This document shows, piece by piece, positions 16,277 to 24,087 of a stretch of 54,999 nucleotides of DNA. Positions within the stretch are counted from its first letter, which is position 1. The number at the start of each line of letters is the position of its first letter. A program made the position numbers and the translations under genes. The stretch is from Pseudomonadota bacterium (GTDB taxonomy: Bacteria > Pseudomonadota > Alphaproteobacteria > GCA-2731375). The DNA is taken from NCBI GenBank assembly GCA_027623205.1, contig JAQBYC010000002.1, positions 71,657-126,655 on the forward strand, read 5' to 3'. Under the pieces are notes generated by a model. That model searched no databases and was not told where the DNA came from. It saw only the letters and a list, made by a program, of their open reading frames with translations.

Positions 16277-16323
16277 AATTGCGTTCCCTTACCTGAGATT
16301 AACCGGAACATTTCGAGATCTTA

Positions 16324-17820
16324 TCAAGCTTCGTGTGCGGGACCCAGGGGATAATAGCGCACACCGGGGCGCAACTTGGTGTAGCGGCAAGCAGCGGGAT
16401 TAGCGATATAGCCACCGGGCGCGATCGCGGCAAAGGTGGTTTCGGAGATGGGGTCGAAATGGGCCCGATAGTGACAGGTGCTTTTCAAAACGATGATGGC
16501 CTGATCCTGCAGCACCAGGCCCAGATGTTCGAAGACACTGCGATCAAGCGCCTGAACGCGGCGGCTGCTGACCGCCACCTTGACCCCACCGATGGACAAC
16601 AAGGCGGACGGACCCACATTGTAAGGCTTGCCCTGGGATACCGGTCCCGTGGTGTCATAACGGCCATCGTTGATGACCTCCACCGTGAAGCGGCCATGAA
16701 ACGGTTCGACGCCGGGCAAAGCCGTGCGGCCGCCCAAATCCAGCGTCAATTCCGCACCGACACCGGCGGCATGGGCGGCCGCGGCGGCCAGTTCGTCCCG
16801 CACCACCCCGAACAGGGCGCCCTGGGCATCATGGGCCACCAGGGCCGCCAGCATGCCCATCGTATCGCCGCTGCCACCACAGCCAGGATTGTCCTGGGTA
16901 TCCGCCACCACGATGGGCTTTTGGGCCGTCGCGGCCAGGCGCATGGCTTCCCGCACCGCGTCGTCGGGCGATAGCAGGGGTTCGGCGAATTCCGCCTCTT
17001 TCAAGGCGATCATCTGGGTGATCTCGTCCACCGCGGCGTCGGCGGCTTGCTGGCTGTAGGCATGGGCACTGACAGACGGGCCGCAGGCCGCCAGATCCGA
17101 TGGCGGGAAACCCGCCAGATAGGCCAGGGACAGCATCTCACCAGTCTGCCGCGCCACCACCGCCTCGACAATGCCCTTCGATGGCTGCACCAGGGTGCAC
17201 TGAAAATTCAACGGCAGCAGAAACGGCAACTGCCGCAGCGCCCGCCCGGCGGGGCGGCCTTCGATCAGCAGGCGCTTCATGGCGGCCGAGGCGCGCTGGC
17301 CCGTAGCGTACTGATCGACATGAGGATAGGTGCGATAGGGCAGAAGGGCATCCGCGTGGGCAACCATGGCCGGGGTGACATTGGCGTGATAGTCCAGGCT
17401 GATGACAATGGGCGCCGCGGCACCGACCACGGCGCGGACCCGGCGCAGCAGTTCACCTTCACCGTCTTCATGCTGGACCGAAACCATGGCTCCATGCAGG
17501 TCCAGATAGACGCCATCAACCGGCAAGGCGTCCGACAGCCGGCCGATGATTTCACCGGCAATGCGCTCATAGGCATGCGCGGTGACCGTGCCGCCCGGCG
17601 TTGTGGAGGTCCACAACAGGGCCGCCAGTTCATGATTGCCATCGTTGCCGGCGATAAAGCCGGCGGTGGCGGCGCCACTGACCGCGAATGCCGTCAGAAT
17701 CTCCTCGCCGCGCAGAATACCGGGGCGGTCCGCCGGCCTGGCGAAATGCTCATAATCCGTCAGCTCCGGCACGAAACAGTTGGTTTCATGCATAAATCCG
17801 CCGATTGCGATGCGCGCCAT
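16324..17820 (-). CDS. M81 family metallopeptidase (MlrC-like)
   Basis: A 498-residue protein of the microcystinase C (MlrC) / M81 family. The N-terminal IAIGGFMHETNCFVPELTDY, the central VYLDLHGAMVSVQHEDGEGE, LDYHANVTPAMVAHADAL and TYPHVDQYATGQRA, and the later DTQDNPGCGGSGDTMG are the conserved segments; Asp and His in these are the expected zinc ligands. The C-terminal domain begins near residue 300. MlrC cleaves the last peptide of microcystin breakdown, but most homologues are in bacteria that never meet microcystin, so another amide substrate is likely. GGAGG precedes the ATG at 17820, which is two bases after the CoA-transferase stop codon, so the genes are co-transcribed. It is followed after 47 bases by the molybdenum-hydroxylase gene. 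Confidence 0.9.
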   Translation of the reverse strand: MARIAIGGFMHETNCFVPELTDYEHFARPADRPGILRGEEILTAFAVSGAATAGFIAGNDGNHELAALLWTSTTPGGTVTAHAYERIAGEIIGRLSDALPVDGVYLDLHGAMVSVQHEDGEGELLRRVRAVVGAAAPIVISLDYHANVTPAMVAHADALLPYRTYPHVDQYATGQRASAAMKRLLIEGRPAGRALRQLPFLLPLNFQCTLVQPSKGIVEAVVARQTGEMLSLAYLAGFPPSDLAACGPSVSAHAYSQQAADAAVDEITQMIALKEAEFAEPLLSPDDAVREAMRLAATAQKPIVVADTQDNPGCGGSGDTMGMLAALVAHDAQGALFGVVRDELAAAAAHAAGVGAELTLDLGGRTALPGVEPFHGRFTVEVINDGRYDTTGPVSQGKPYNVGPSALLSIGGVKVAVSSRRVQALDRSVFEHLGLVLQDQAIIVLKSTCHYRAHFDPISETTFAAIAPGGYIANPAACRYTKLRPGVRYYPLGPAHEA

Positions 17821-17822
17821 GT

Positions 17823-18518
17823 TCAGATACCTCCAGCCAGATCAGGTGCGGTCAGTTCGCGGCAATCAGGGCCGAAGGTCAAGGGCGCATCGGTGGCGGC
17901 CGCCAGTTCGTCATGCCCCAGGCCGGGAATGATTTCACGCACCACAAGCCGGCCCTGGTCGATATCCAGCACCGCCAGGTCCGTATAGACCCGGCTGACC
18001 ACACCGCGCGCCGTCACTGGATAGCTGCATTCCGTGACCAGGCGGGCAGCGCCGCGCCGGGTGGTGTGGCGCATGATGACATGCACCGCCTTGGCGCCCA
18101 TGGCCAGGTCCATGGCGCCGCCGATCAAGGGGCCCTTGTCGGCCGAAAGGGCATCCCAATTGGCCAGATCACCGTTGGCGGCCACCTGAAAGGCGCCCAG
18201 GATGGTGAGGTCCAAGTGGCCGCCGCGGATCATCGCGAACGAGGCGGCGGAATCGAAGATGCTGGCGCCATCCCGCAAGGTCACCATCTGGCTGCCCGCA
18301 TCGACCAGTTCCGGATCCCCCTGCCCCGGCGGCGCCACCGGACCGACGCCCAAAACACCGTTTTCCGAATGATAGAAGATCTCCCGCTCGGCCGGGGCAT
18401 AGTTGGCCGCCAGCACCGGCATGCCCAGCCCCAGGTTCACATAGGCGCCGTCGGCCAGATCCTGGGCCGCGCGCCAGGCCATTTGATGGCGGGTCAGGGG
18501 GGTGATCATGCCATGCAA
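17823..18518 (-). CDS. CoA-transferase subunit B (3-oxoacid / 3-oxoadipate type)
   Basis: A 231-residue beta subunit of a family I CoA-transferase. The active-site segment HSENGVLGVGP contains the Glu that forms the glutamyl-CoA thioester, and VNLGLGMPVLAANY near residue 30 and GHLDLTILGAFQVAANGDLANW are typical. These enzymes move CoA between succinyl-CoA and a 3-oxoacid or 3-oxoadipate; the sequence does not settle which. It lies three bases after subunit A, forming the usual A-B pair. The start could be the first ATG (18518) or the one nine bases downstream (MITPLTRHQMAW). It is followed after two bases by the M81 gene. Product would be cytoplasmic. Confidence 0.92.
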   Translation of the reverse strand: MHGMITPLTRHQMAWRAAQDLADGAYVNLGLGMPVLAANYAPAEREIFYHSENGVLGVGPVAPPGQGDPELVDAGSQMVTLRDGASIFDSAASFAMIRGGHLDLTILGAFQVAANGDLANWDALSADKGPLIGGAMDLAMGAKAVHVIMRHTTRRGAARLVTECSYPVTARGVVSRVYTDLAVLDIDQGRLVVREIIPGLGHDELAAATDAPLTFGPDCRELTAPDLAGGI

Positions 18519-18521
18519 CGC

Positions 18522-19196
18522 CTAATGCCGCCGCGGCGCCCGCAGCACCCGTTGCACGTAGATCCCGGGCAGATGCACTTCTTCGGGCCGCAGGCCGGTT
18601 TCGGAAATCTCGTCCACTTCGACGATCGTGGTTTGCGCCGCCGTGGCCATGGCAGAGCCGAAATTGGCCTGGGTACCGCGAAAATACAGGTTGCCGTAGC
18701 GGTCCGCTTTCTGCGCCCGCAGCAGCGCGAAATCGGCGGTCAAGGCTTCTTCCAGCACACAGGTCCGGCCATTGAAGTCGCGCTGCTCGCGCCCCTCGAC
18801 CAGGCTGGTGCCGGTCGCCGTGGGCGTATAGAAGGCAGGAATGCCCGCACCACCGGCGCGAATACGTTCAGCGAAGGTGCCTTGGGGAAGAATATCGAGC
18901 GTCATCTCGCCGCGCTTCCATTGCCGTTCATAGCTGGCCGGCGCCGCATCGGGGCCGCGGAAGGCCGTGGTGATGACATGATCGACCCGCCGGTTGTCGA
19001 ACAGCGAGGGATCGCATTCATCGATGCGGCGAATGGCGTTCATGATCAAGGTCAACCCGGTCAGGTTCATGGCGCCCAATGCGCGCACCAGCGTGCCCGG
19101 GATACCGGCATTGCCGAACCCGCTGATCATGATCGAGGCGCCCGCGTGAATACCGGCCATGGCCGCGGCAGGATCGCCAACCACCTTATTTATCAT
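18522..19196 (-). CDS. CoA-transferase subunit A (3-oxoacid / 3-oxoadipate type)
   Basis: A 224-residue alpha subunit of a family I CoA-transferase. The CoA-binding glycine loop ISGFGNAGIPGTLVRALG is at about residues 24-41, and GIPAFYTPTATGTSLVEG and the tail EEVHLPGIYVQRVL match ScoA/PcaI subunits. With subunit B just downstream it would form an alpha2-beta2 enzyme. The C-terminal HLPGIYVQRV form is shared by succinyl-CoA:3-ketoacid and 3-oxoadipate transferases, so either substrate is possible; 3-oxoadipate would link to protocatechuate or catechol breakdown, for which no other genes are seen here. It heads a four-gene minus-strand cluster. A copy of the dispersed repeat lies 40 bases upstream, between this gene and the response regulator. 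Confidence 0.91.
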   Translation of the reverse strand: MINKVVGDPAAAMAGIHAGASIMISGFGNAGIPGTLVRALGAMNLTGLTLIMNAIRRIDECDPSLFDNRRVDHVITTAFRGPDAAPASYERQWKRGEMTLDILPQGTFAERIRAGGAGIPAFYTPTATGTSLVEGREQRDFNGRTCVLEEALTADFALLRAQKADRYGNLYFRGTQANFGSAMATAAQTTIVEVDEISETGLRPEEVHLPGIYVQRVLRAPRRH

Positions 19197-19235
19197 GCTG
19201 GTCGATCAAGCTCATGATCCTTCATGCCGCCTTCG

Positions 19236-19314
19236 CCTAAACATGCTCTGACTCTTCTGCATAGAGTCGCTGACGCAATCAGAGTCTGAGCATGTTTCGA
19301 AGCAACATGCTCTT
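19236..19314 (-). repeat. Dispersed intergenic element, copy 6 (left-half type)
   Basis: The reverse complement begins AGAGCATGTTGCTTCGAAACATGC and continues TCAGACTCT, matching the first third of the copy at 47.6 kb; a second AGAGTC...GACTCT unit follows, so the copy is itself palindromic with AGAGCATGTT-type ends on both sides. It ends five bases from the stop codon of the response regulator. Confidence 0.6.
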
Positions 19315-19318
19315 GGGA

Positions 19319-20005
19319 TCAGGGCACCAGCCGATAGCCGCCGGATTCCGTGACCAGAATTTCCGCGCTGGAGGGATCGGATTCGATCTTCTGCCGCAGA
19401 CGGTAAATATGGGTTTCCAGGGTGTGCGTCGTCACGCCGGCGTTGTACCCCCAAACCTCGTTCAACAAAACATCCCGGCTGACCGCCTTTTCGCCCGCCC
19501 GAAACAGGTATTTCAAGATCGAGGTTTCCTTTTCCGTCAAGCGAACCTTCTGGTTGCCGCCATTTTCCAGCAACAGTTTGGCCGACGGCCGGAATGTGTA
19601 GGGACCGATGGCGAATACCGCATCCTCGCTCTGTTCATGTTGACGAAGATGTGAACGGATGCGAGCCAGCAAAACGGCAAACTTGAACGGTTTGACGACG
19701 TAATCGTTGGCGCCGGCTTCCAGACCCAGGACGGTATCGGCGTCGCTGTCAGCGGCCGTCAGCATGATGATCGGACTTTTCACCCCGGCCTTGCGCAGCA
19801 TCTTGCATACTTCCCGGCCATCCAGATCGCCCAGGCCCACGTCCAGCAGAAGCAGATCGAAATGGTTTCCCTTGGCTAAACGCAGCGCTTCGGCGCCGGA
19901 ACGCGCCTCGGTGGTGATAAATTCATCATGCAATCCCAGTTGCTCGGCCAAGGCGCCGCGCAAATGGTCTTCATCATCAACCAGCAGAATTTTCTTCGCC
20001 GTCAT
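19319..20005 (-). CDS. OmpR-family response regulator
   Basis: A 228-residue two-component response regulator. The receiver domain (residues 1-120) has the acidic pair Asp10-Asp11, the phospho-acceptor Asp55 (LLLLDVGLGD), the Thr of MLTAAD and the Lys of VVKPF. The C-terminal winged-helix domain (about 130-228) carries KVRLTEKETSILKYLFRAG, SRDVLLNEVWGYN and HTLETHIYRLRQKIE, as in the OmpR/PhoB group. It binds DNA when phosphorylated. No histidine kinase gene is adjacent, so this is an orphan regulator within the window. It is divergent from ribA, with 190 bases between the starts, where the promoters should be. A repeat element adjoins its stop codon. Confidence 0.93.
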   Translation of the reverse strand: MTAKKILLVDDEDHLRGALAEQLGLHDEFITTEARSGAEALRLAKGNHFDLLLLDVGLGDLDGREVCKMLRKAGVKSPIIMLTAADSDADTVLGLEAGANDYVVKPFKFAVLLARIRSHLRQHEQSEDAVFAIGPYTFRPSAKLLLENGGNQKVRLTEKETSILKYLFRAGEKAVSRDVLLNEVWGYNAGVTTHTLETHIYRLRQKIESDPSSAEILVTESGGYRLVP

Positions 20006-20195
20006 CGCACACCCCAGGGCCGCAGCATGAATCGGATGTCATATACAACAGGATATAGGCAGCCGCCGCAATTCCAGCAAGCACAAATGGAACCGGCCGC
20101 CATGCGCCAGAACGGCGGCCCGGAATTAACCGGGACGGCGGAAGCGCCAAAAACATCGCCAATCGGCCGTTGGCGGTATATTGTCGGCGGCGATC

Positions 20196-21311
20196 ATGAC
20201 CAGCACCAACGCCAATATAATCGCCGTTGACCGGGCCATCGCTGAATTCCGGCGGGGCCGTCCCGTGTTGTTGGAATCGGCCAACGGCGACAAGGCGTTG
20301 GCCTTGGCGGCCGAACAAGCCAGCCCCGATAGTCTGCGCGACCTGTGCACCCGAGGCCATGGGGCGGACGGCGGGAACGCGGTATTGGTGCTGACCGAAA
20401 GCCGGGCCCACGCCCTGCATATCAAACCCACCGGGATGGGTGTGGTGCTGTTACCCGTCGATCACAACACCGATGCCGGCCTTGTTCAGACCCTGGCCGA
20501 CGGCAGCACCGATCTGGCCCAGCCCCTGCGCGGGCCCTTTCCACGCGACCGCCGCGCCCCGCATGCCACCGAAACCGCCGCCGTACAACTGGCCAAGGCG
20601 GCGCGGCTGCTGCCGTCCGCCGTGGTGGTGCAAATCGCGGATGATCGCGATGCATTCGCTGCCGAGGCGGATTATTTGCGCGTCACCACGGCACAGATCG
20701 CAGCTTATGAACAGGACACGGCGCTGACCCTGCGTCGGGTGGCCGAGGCCCCGGTACCCTTGGCCGGAGCCGAGAACTGCCGGGTCATCGCCTTTCGCCC
20801 CGCCGACGGCGGGGTTGAGCATCTGGCCATAGTTGTTGGCGATCCGGATCGCCATCATCCGGTCCTGACCCGGCTGCATTCTGAATGTTTTACCGGCGAT
20901 TTACTGGCCTCGTTGAAATGCGATTGCGGCGAGCAGTTGCGCGGCGCCATCGTCCTGATGGCGGAACAGGGCAGCGGCGTGCTGTTGTATCTGGCTCAGG
21001 AAGGCCGGGGTATCGGTCTGATGAACAAATTGCGGGCCTACAGCCTGCAGGCCGACGGCTTTGATACGGTCGAGGCCAATTTACGCCTTGGCTTTGATGC
21101 GGACGAGCGGGTGTTTCTGCCAGCGGCCGAGATGCTTCGCCTGCTCGGCTTTTCCCAGGTCCGTCTTTTGACCAATAACCCGGACAAAGTGGCCGGGCTG
21201 GAAGCTTGTGGCATCACGGTCAGCGAACGTGTCGCCCATGCCTTTCCCGCCAACGTGCACAACGACTTCTATTTACGCACCAAGAAGGACCGTTCCGGCC
21301 ATCTGTTGTAA
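20196..21311 (+). CDS. ribA: GTP cyclohydrolase II with N-terminal extension
   Basis: A 371-residue enzyme. The C-terminal part (from about residue 195) is GTP cyclohydrolase II: the three zinc-binding cysteines are in SECFTGDLLASLKCDCG (Cys231, 242, 244), followed by LAQEGRGIGLMNKLRAY and TNNPDKVAGLEACGI. It opens GTP to 2,5-diamino-6-ribosylamino-pyrimidinone phosphate, the first step of riboflavin synthesis. The N-terminal 190 residues are a degenerate domain seen in alphaproteobacterial RibA proteins and do not carry a clear DHBP synthase active site. The ATG at 20196 is chosen over a TTG five codons earlier. It is monocistronic as far as can be seen, and an intergenic repeat follows its stop. 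No FMN riboswitch is visible upstream. Confidence 0.93.
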   Translation: MTSTNANIIAVDRAIAEFRRGRPVLLESANGDKALALAAEQASPDSLRDLCTRGHGADGGNAVLVLTESRAHALHIKPTGMGVVLLPVDHNTDAGLVQTLADGSTDLAQPLRGPFPRDRRAPHATETAAVQLAKAARLLPSAVVVQIADDRDAFAAEADYLRVTTAQIAAYEQDTALTLRRVAEAPVPLAGAENCRVIAFRPADGGVEHLAIVVGDPDRHHPVLTRLHSECFTGDLLASLKCDCGEQLRGAIVLMAEQGSGVLLYLAQEGRGIGLMNKLRAYSLQADGFDTVEANLRLGFDADERVFLPAAEMLRLLGFSQVRLLTNNPDKVAGLEACGITVSERVAHAFPANVHNDFYLRTKKDRSGHLL

Positions 21312-21330
21312 TACCAACCCGCGTTGATAT

Positions 21331-21395
21331 AAGCGAGCAATTGACCCAATTACCGAAGTCGCGAGTGGGACTCCGTTTAATTGAAAACTGCTCCT
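21331..21395 (+). repeat. Dispersed intergenic element, copy 7
   Basis: Contains GAGCAATTGACCCAATTACC, then the stem-loop region AGTCGCGAGTGGGACTCC and the conserved end TTTAATTGAAAACTGCTCC. It sits between the convergent genes ribA and the 2Fe-2S reductase, with its conserved end 15 bases from the reductase stop codon. Confidence 0.65.
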
Positions 21396-21409
21396 AACTA
21401 AAAATTACG

Positions 21410-22405
21410 CTAATCACGCCGCAGGCGGCGCAGATCCCGCAGTTCAAACGCATCCGTAAGGATATCCTGCAGGGCCGCGCCGGCTAAAAAGGCTAGCTTT
21501 TTGGCCGTCTGCACCATCGGTGGATAACCGCACAGATAGACCCGCCAGCCTGACAAGTCACGATGTTCGGCCAGGGCTACGGTTTCGGCCCGGCCCGCCC
21601 GGGCGCCCGGCACCGCGCCGCCCTCGTCGCCAGACAGGCAGGCTACATACTGAAAATTCTTATTCGCCTTGGCCAGGGCCTGTAGTTCATCGCCATAGTA
21701 AAGGCCCATGGCCGTCCGGCTGCCATGGTACAGATGGATTGGGCCCTTATGGCCGTCCGCCAACGCATCCCTGAGAATGCCGTAGAGCGGCGCCAAGCCG
21801 GAGCCATTGCCGATCAGCAACAACGGCCGGTCGGGTTCCCCGCCGATATAATAGCAATCCCCATTTGGGCCCTGGATATCAAGCGGTTCCCCGACCGCCA
21901 GTTCATGGCAGATCCAGTTGCTCATCCTGCCCCCGGCCAGACGTTTGACATGCAATTCAAGCGCATCATCAAACCGCGGTACGCTGGCCAGGGAATAGGA
22001 GCGCACCAGCCCGTCCCCGCGGCGCAGGTTGATGAATTGTCCGGCGTGATAAAACAGCGGCGTCGCTGTTCGCAGACGAAGGCGGCAGACGCTGAGGGTT
22101 AGCTGGGTAACTTCGCTGACCATGGCGCGGCCGAACAACTCCGCGTCCGCCGGCGCTTCAATTTCCAGGTCAACGTTGGGGCGGCAGACGCAGGGCAGAA
22201 AATAGCCCTGCTGTTTTTGGCCTTCCCGCAGGCCCGCCTGGGATGCTTCGGGCAAAGTGCCCGTTCGCAGCCGCATCATACAGGTCAGACAGGTCCCGTT
22301 CCGGCAGGAAAAAGGAATTTCATGGTCCGTCCGCTCCAGACACTCCAAAACCGTCTCGCCCGCCGCCAGAGCATGACGTTCACCGGCAAAACTGATCGCC
22401 GCCAT
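21410..22405 (-). CDS. 2Fe-2S / FAD / NAD(P)H oxidoreductase (phenol-hydroxylase reductase type)
   Basis: A 331-residue modular reductase. Residues 1-85 are a plant-type ferredoxin domain with Cys34, Cys39, Cys42 and Cys72 in the Cx4CxxCx29C spacing. Residues about 90-185 form the FAD domain, with RSYSLAS (135-141). The NAD domain (190-331) has LLLIGNGSGLAPLYGIL (196-212) and ends near YLCGYPPMV. This order is that of reductase components of oxygenases. Its stop codon lies just after an intergenic repeat. It starts six bases after the truncated haemoglobin gene ends, so the two are almost certainly co-transcribed. That pairing suggests it reduces the haemoglobin, in place of the fused reductase of flavohaemoglobin; this role is inferred. 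Confidence 0.88.
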   Translation of the reverse strand: MAAISFAGERHALAAGETVLECLERTDHEIPFSCRNGTCLTCMMRLRTGTLPEASQAGLREGQKQQGYFLPCVCRPNVDLEIEAPADAELFGRAMVSEVTQLTLSVCRLRLRTATPLFYHAGQFINLRRGDGLVRSYSLASVPRFDDALELHVKRLAGGRMSNWICHELAVGEPLDIQGPNGDCYYIGGEPDRPLLLIGNGSGLAPLYGILRDALADGHKGPIHLYHGSRTAMGLYYGDELQALAKANKNFQYVACLSGDEGGAVPGARAGRAETVALAEHRDLSGWRVYLCGYPPMVQTAKKLAFLAGAALQDILTDAFELRDLRRLRRD

Positions 22406-22411
22406 GGCGGC

Positions 22412-22780
22412 TTATCTGTTCAGCACATCGTCGCGCGTGCCGCCGGCAATTGCCATGACTTCGGCGATGCAATTTTCATCCACCTCCAGTTCTTCCAAAG
22501 TCGCCTGCAAATGCCCGGCAACCCGATCGAAATGGCTATCATTCAAGCCATCCGCGACCAATGGCGCGTGGGCGGCCCGTAAATCCTGGCCGGTATATTC
22601 GTGGGGTCCGCCAAACGCCATGGTGAGAAAGGATTTCTGCTTGGCCCGCTGGTCATCCATATCCGTGCTATCAAAAAAATGCATGACATGCGGATCCATC
22701 AGAACCTTGCGGTAAAAAAGGTCCACCGCGGCATCGACCGCGACGGTCCCGCCGATCCGCTGGAACAAGCTTTCAGACAT
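22412..22780 (-). CDS. Group I truncated haemoglobin
   Basis: A 122-residue globin of the TrHbN/GlbN type. Family landmarks are LFQRIGGTVAVDAAVDLFYR at the start, the CD turn HFFDSTDMDDQRAKQ, the conserved FLTMAFGGPHEYTG, and HAPL with the probable proximal His71. Tyr23 in FYRKVL is the likely B10 tyrosine that stabilises bound O2. Group I truncated haemoglobins typically detoxify nitric oxide to nitrate or bind O2. The ATG at 22780 is preferred over a TTG two codons earlier; AGGGG lies about nine bases upstream. The ferredoxin-type reductase gene follows after six bases and is a good electron-donor candidate. It is divergent from the L,D-transpeptidase. Confidence 0.93.
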   Translation of the reverse strand: MSESLFQRIGGTVAVDAAVDLFYRKVLMDPHVMHFFDSTDMDDQRAKQKSFLTMAFGGPHEYTGQDLRAAHAPLVADGLNDSHFDRVAGHLQATLEELEVDENCIAEVMAIAGGTRDDVLNR

Positions 22781-22873
22781 GGGCAACTATCCCCTCATTT
22801 CGCTGTCGAAGTCTCTTCGGACCGCGAATATATGTTATTCTTGTTAACCGCGTCGATCCAGGGGTCATTTATT

Positions 22874-23371
22874 GTGCGTATCCAAGTAACCGCCGACGGC
22901 TGGCTGCACCATGGTAAGCGCCGTTACCTTTGTGCGCTGGGCCGGGGCGGCATCCGTATTGACAAGCGGGAGGGTGACGGCGCCACGCCCGCCGGTCTGT
23001 ATCCGCTGCGCCAGCTGCTGTATCGAGCCGACCGGCTGGCCAGGCCGGTCAGCAAACTGCCCTTGGCGAAAATCCGGCCCACGGACGGCTGGTGTGACGA
23101 TCCCGGCGATGCCGCCTACAACACGGCGGTCGTGTTGCCCTACCCTGCCAGCGCCGAGGCCATGTGGCGGGCGGATGGGCTGTACGATCTTGTCGTGATC
23201 ACCGGACACAACGCCGACCCGGTGGTGCCGGGCCGGGGCAGCGCCATATTCATCCATCTGGCCGGCCGCGATTACAGCCCCACCGAAGGCTGTGTCGCCC
23301 TGGCGCAGGGCGACCTGCTGGCCATACTGCCCCTTTTGGCGGACGACAGTGAAATCCAGATCGATCCTTAA
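22874..23371 (+). CDS. L,D-transpeptidase family protein (YkuD domain)
   Basis: A 165-residue single-domain protein of the YkuD / L,D-transpeptidase catalytic family. The catalytic motif HxxxxxxxxxxxGC is seen as IFIHLAGRDYSPTEGCVAL, with His128 and Cys140. The start DGWLHHGKRRYLCALGRGG and the KREGDGATPAGLYPLRQLLY segment fit alphaproteobacterial members of this short type, which carry no PG-binding or LysM domain. Start is taken as GTG at 22874, with AGGGG nine bases upstream; the longer open frame to 22601 overlaps the divergent haemoglobin. No signal peptide is evident in the short form, which leaves the location unclear for an enzyme that cross-links murein. Its stop codon overlaps that of yggS (TTAA). 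Confidence 0.85.
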   Translation: MRIQVTADGWLHHGKRRYLCALGRGGIRIDKREGDGATPAGLYPLRQLLYRADRLARPVSKLPLAKIRPTDGWCDDPGDAAYNTAVVLPYPASAEAMWRADGLYDLVVITGHNADPVVPGRGSAIFIHLAGRDYSPTEGCVALAQGDLLAILPLLADDSEIQIDP

Positions 23372-24072
23372 GGGTATGGCTTGCGGGCGCCAAAGATCGC
23401 CGTACCCACCCGGACCAGGGTGGCGCCGAACTGTATCGCCACTTCATAATCCGCGCTCATGCCCATGGAAAGTTCGCCCAAGCCATTACGCTGGGCAATT
23501 TGCCGCAACAGGGCGAAATGCAGGCTGCATTCTTCATCCACCGGGGGAATGCACATCAAGCCCCGCACGGACAGGCCCAGTTCGTCCCGGGCCAGGGCAA
23601 TGAAGTCATCCACCTGTTCCGGCCAGACCCCGGCTTTCTGCTCCTCTTCGCCGGTATTGACCTGGATAAAACAATCCAGGCGCCGGCCCTGTTTGTCCAT
23701 TTCGCGGGCCAGCGCCCGGGCCAGTTTGGGACGGTCCACGGTTTCGATGACATCGAACAGGGCAACCGCATCCCGCACCTTGTTGGTTTGCAACGGCCCG
23801 ATCAGGTGGAGGCGCAGATCATTGTGGGCCGCCTTCAGGGCCGGCCATTTGCCTTGCGCCTCCTGTACCCGGTTTTCGCCGAAGCGGCGCTGGCCGGCCT
23901 GGATTGCCGGCAAAATGGCTGCCGCTGATTGGGTTTTCGATACCGCCACCAGGGCGGCATCTTCTGGTTCGCGGCCAGCGGCGACGGCCGCTGCCGCGAT
24001 CGCCGCCAGGACAGCCGCCAAATTGGCGGCCACATCGACCTGTTCAACGGCTGGTTCCTCGGGCGGGCTCAT
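23368..24072 (-). CDS. yggS: YggS/PROSC family pyridoxal-phosphate homeostasis protein
   Basis: A 234-residue member of the alanine-racemase-like fold type III family. The PLP lysine is Lys46 in LVAVSKTQSAA. The sequence continues with FGENRVQEAQGKWPALK, LHLIGPLQTNK, IETVDRPKLA, VNTGEEEQKAGV, GLMCIPPV and SMGMSADYEVAIQFGATLVRVGTAIFG, all signature segments. It is a cytoplasmic PLP-binding protein that controls free PLP levels; no enzymatic reaction is established. An Ala-rich N-terminal stretch (residues 12-32) is an extension relative to many homologues. The stop codon overlaps that of the convergent L,D-transpeptidase gene by four bases. The start at 24072 is close to the divergent ThiE-like start at 24088, so the two probably share a short promoter region. 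Confidence 0.95.
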   Translation of the reverse strand: MSPPEEPAVEQVDVAANLAAVLAAIAAAAVAAGREPEDAALVAVSKTQSAAAILPAIQAGQRRFGENRVQEAQGKWPALKAAHNDLRLHLIGPLQTNKVRDAVALFDVIETVDRPKLARALAREMDKQGRRLDCFIQVNTGEEEQKAGVWPEQVDDFIALARDELGLSVRGLMCIPPVDEECSLHFALLRQIAQRNGLGELSMGMSADYEVAIQFGATLVRVGTAIFGARKPYP

Positions 24073-24087
24073 GGCATCCTTATCCTT

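Noticed and set aside
17805-19217. A 470-residue open frame opposite the CoA-transferase genes
   Set aside because: Mirror of two well-supported genes; composition (Gly, Arg, His) is typical of antisense frames in high-GC DNA.
22601-22873. Extended N terminus of the L,D-transpeptidase
   Set aside because: The extra part overlaps the divergent haemoglobin gene and its promoter region, and is not family-like; GTG 22874 with AGGGG upstream fits better.
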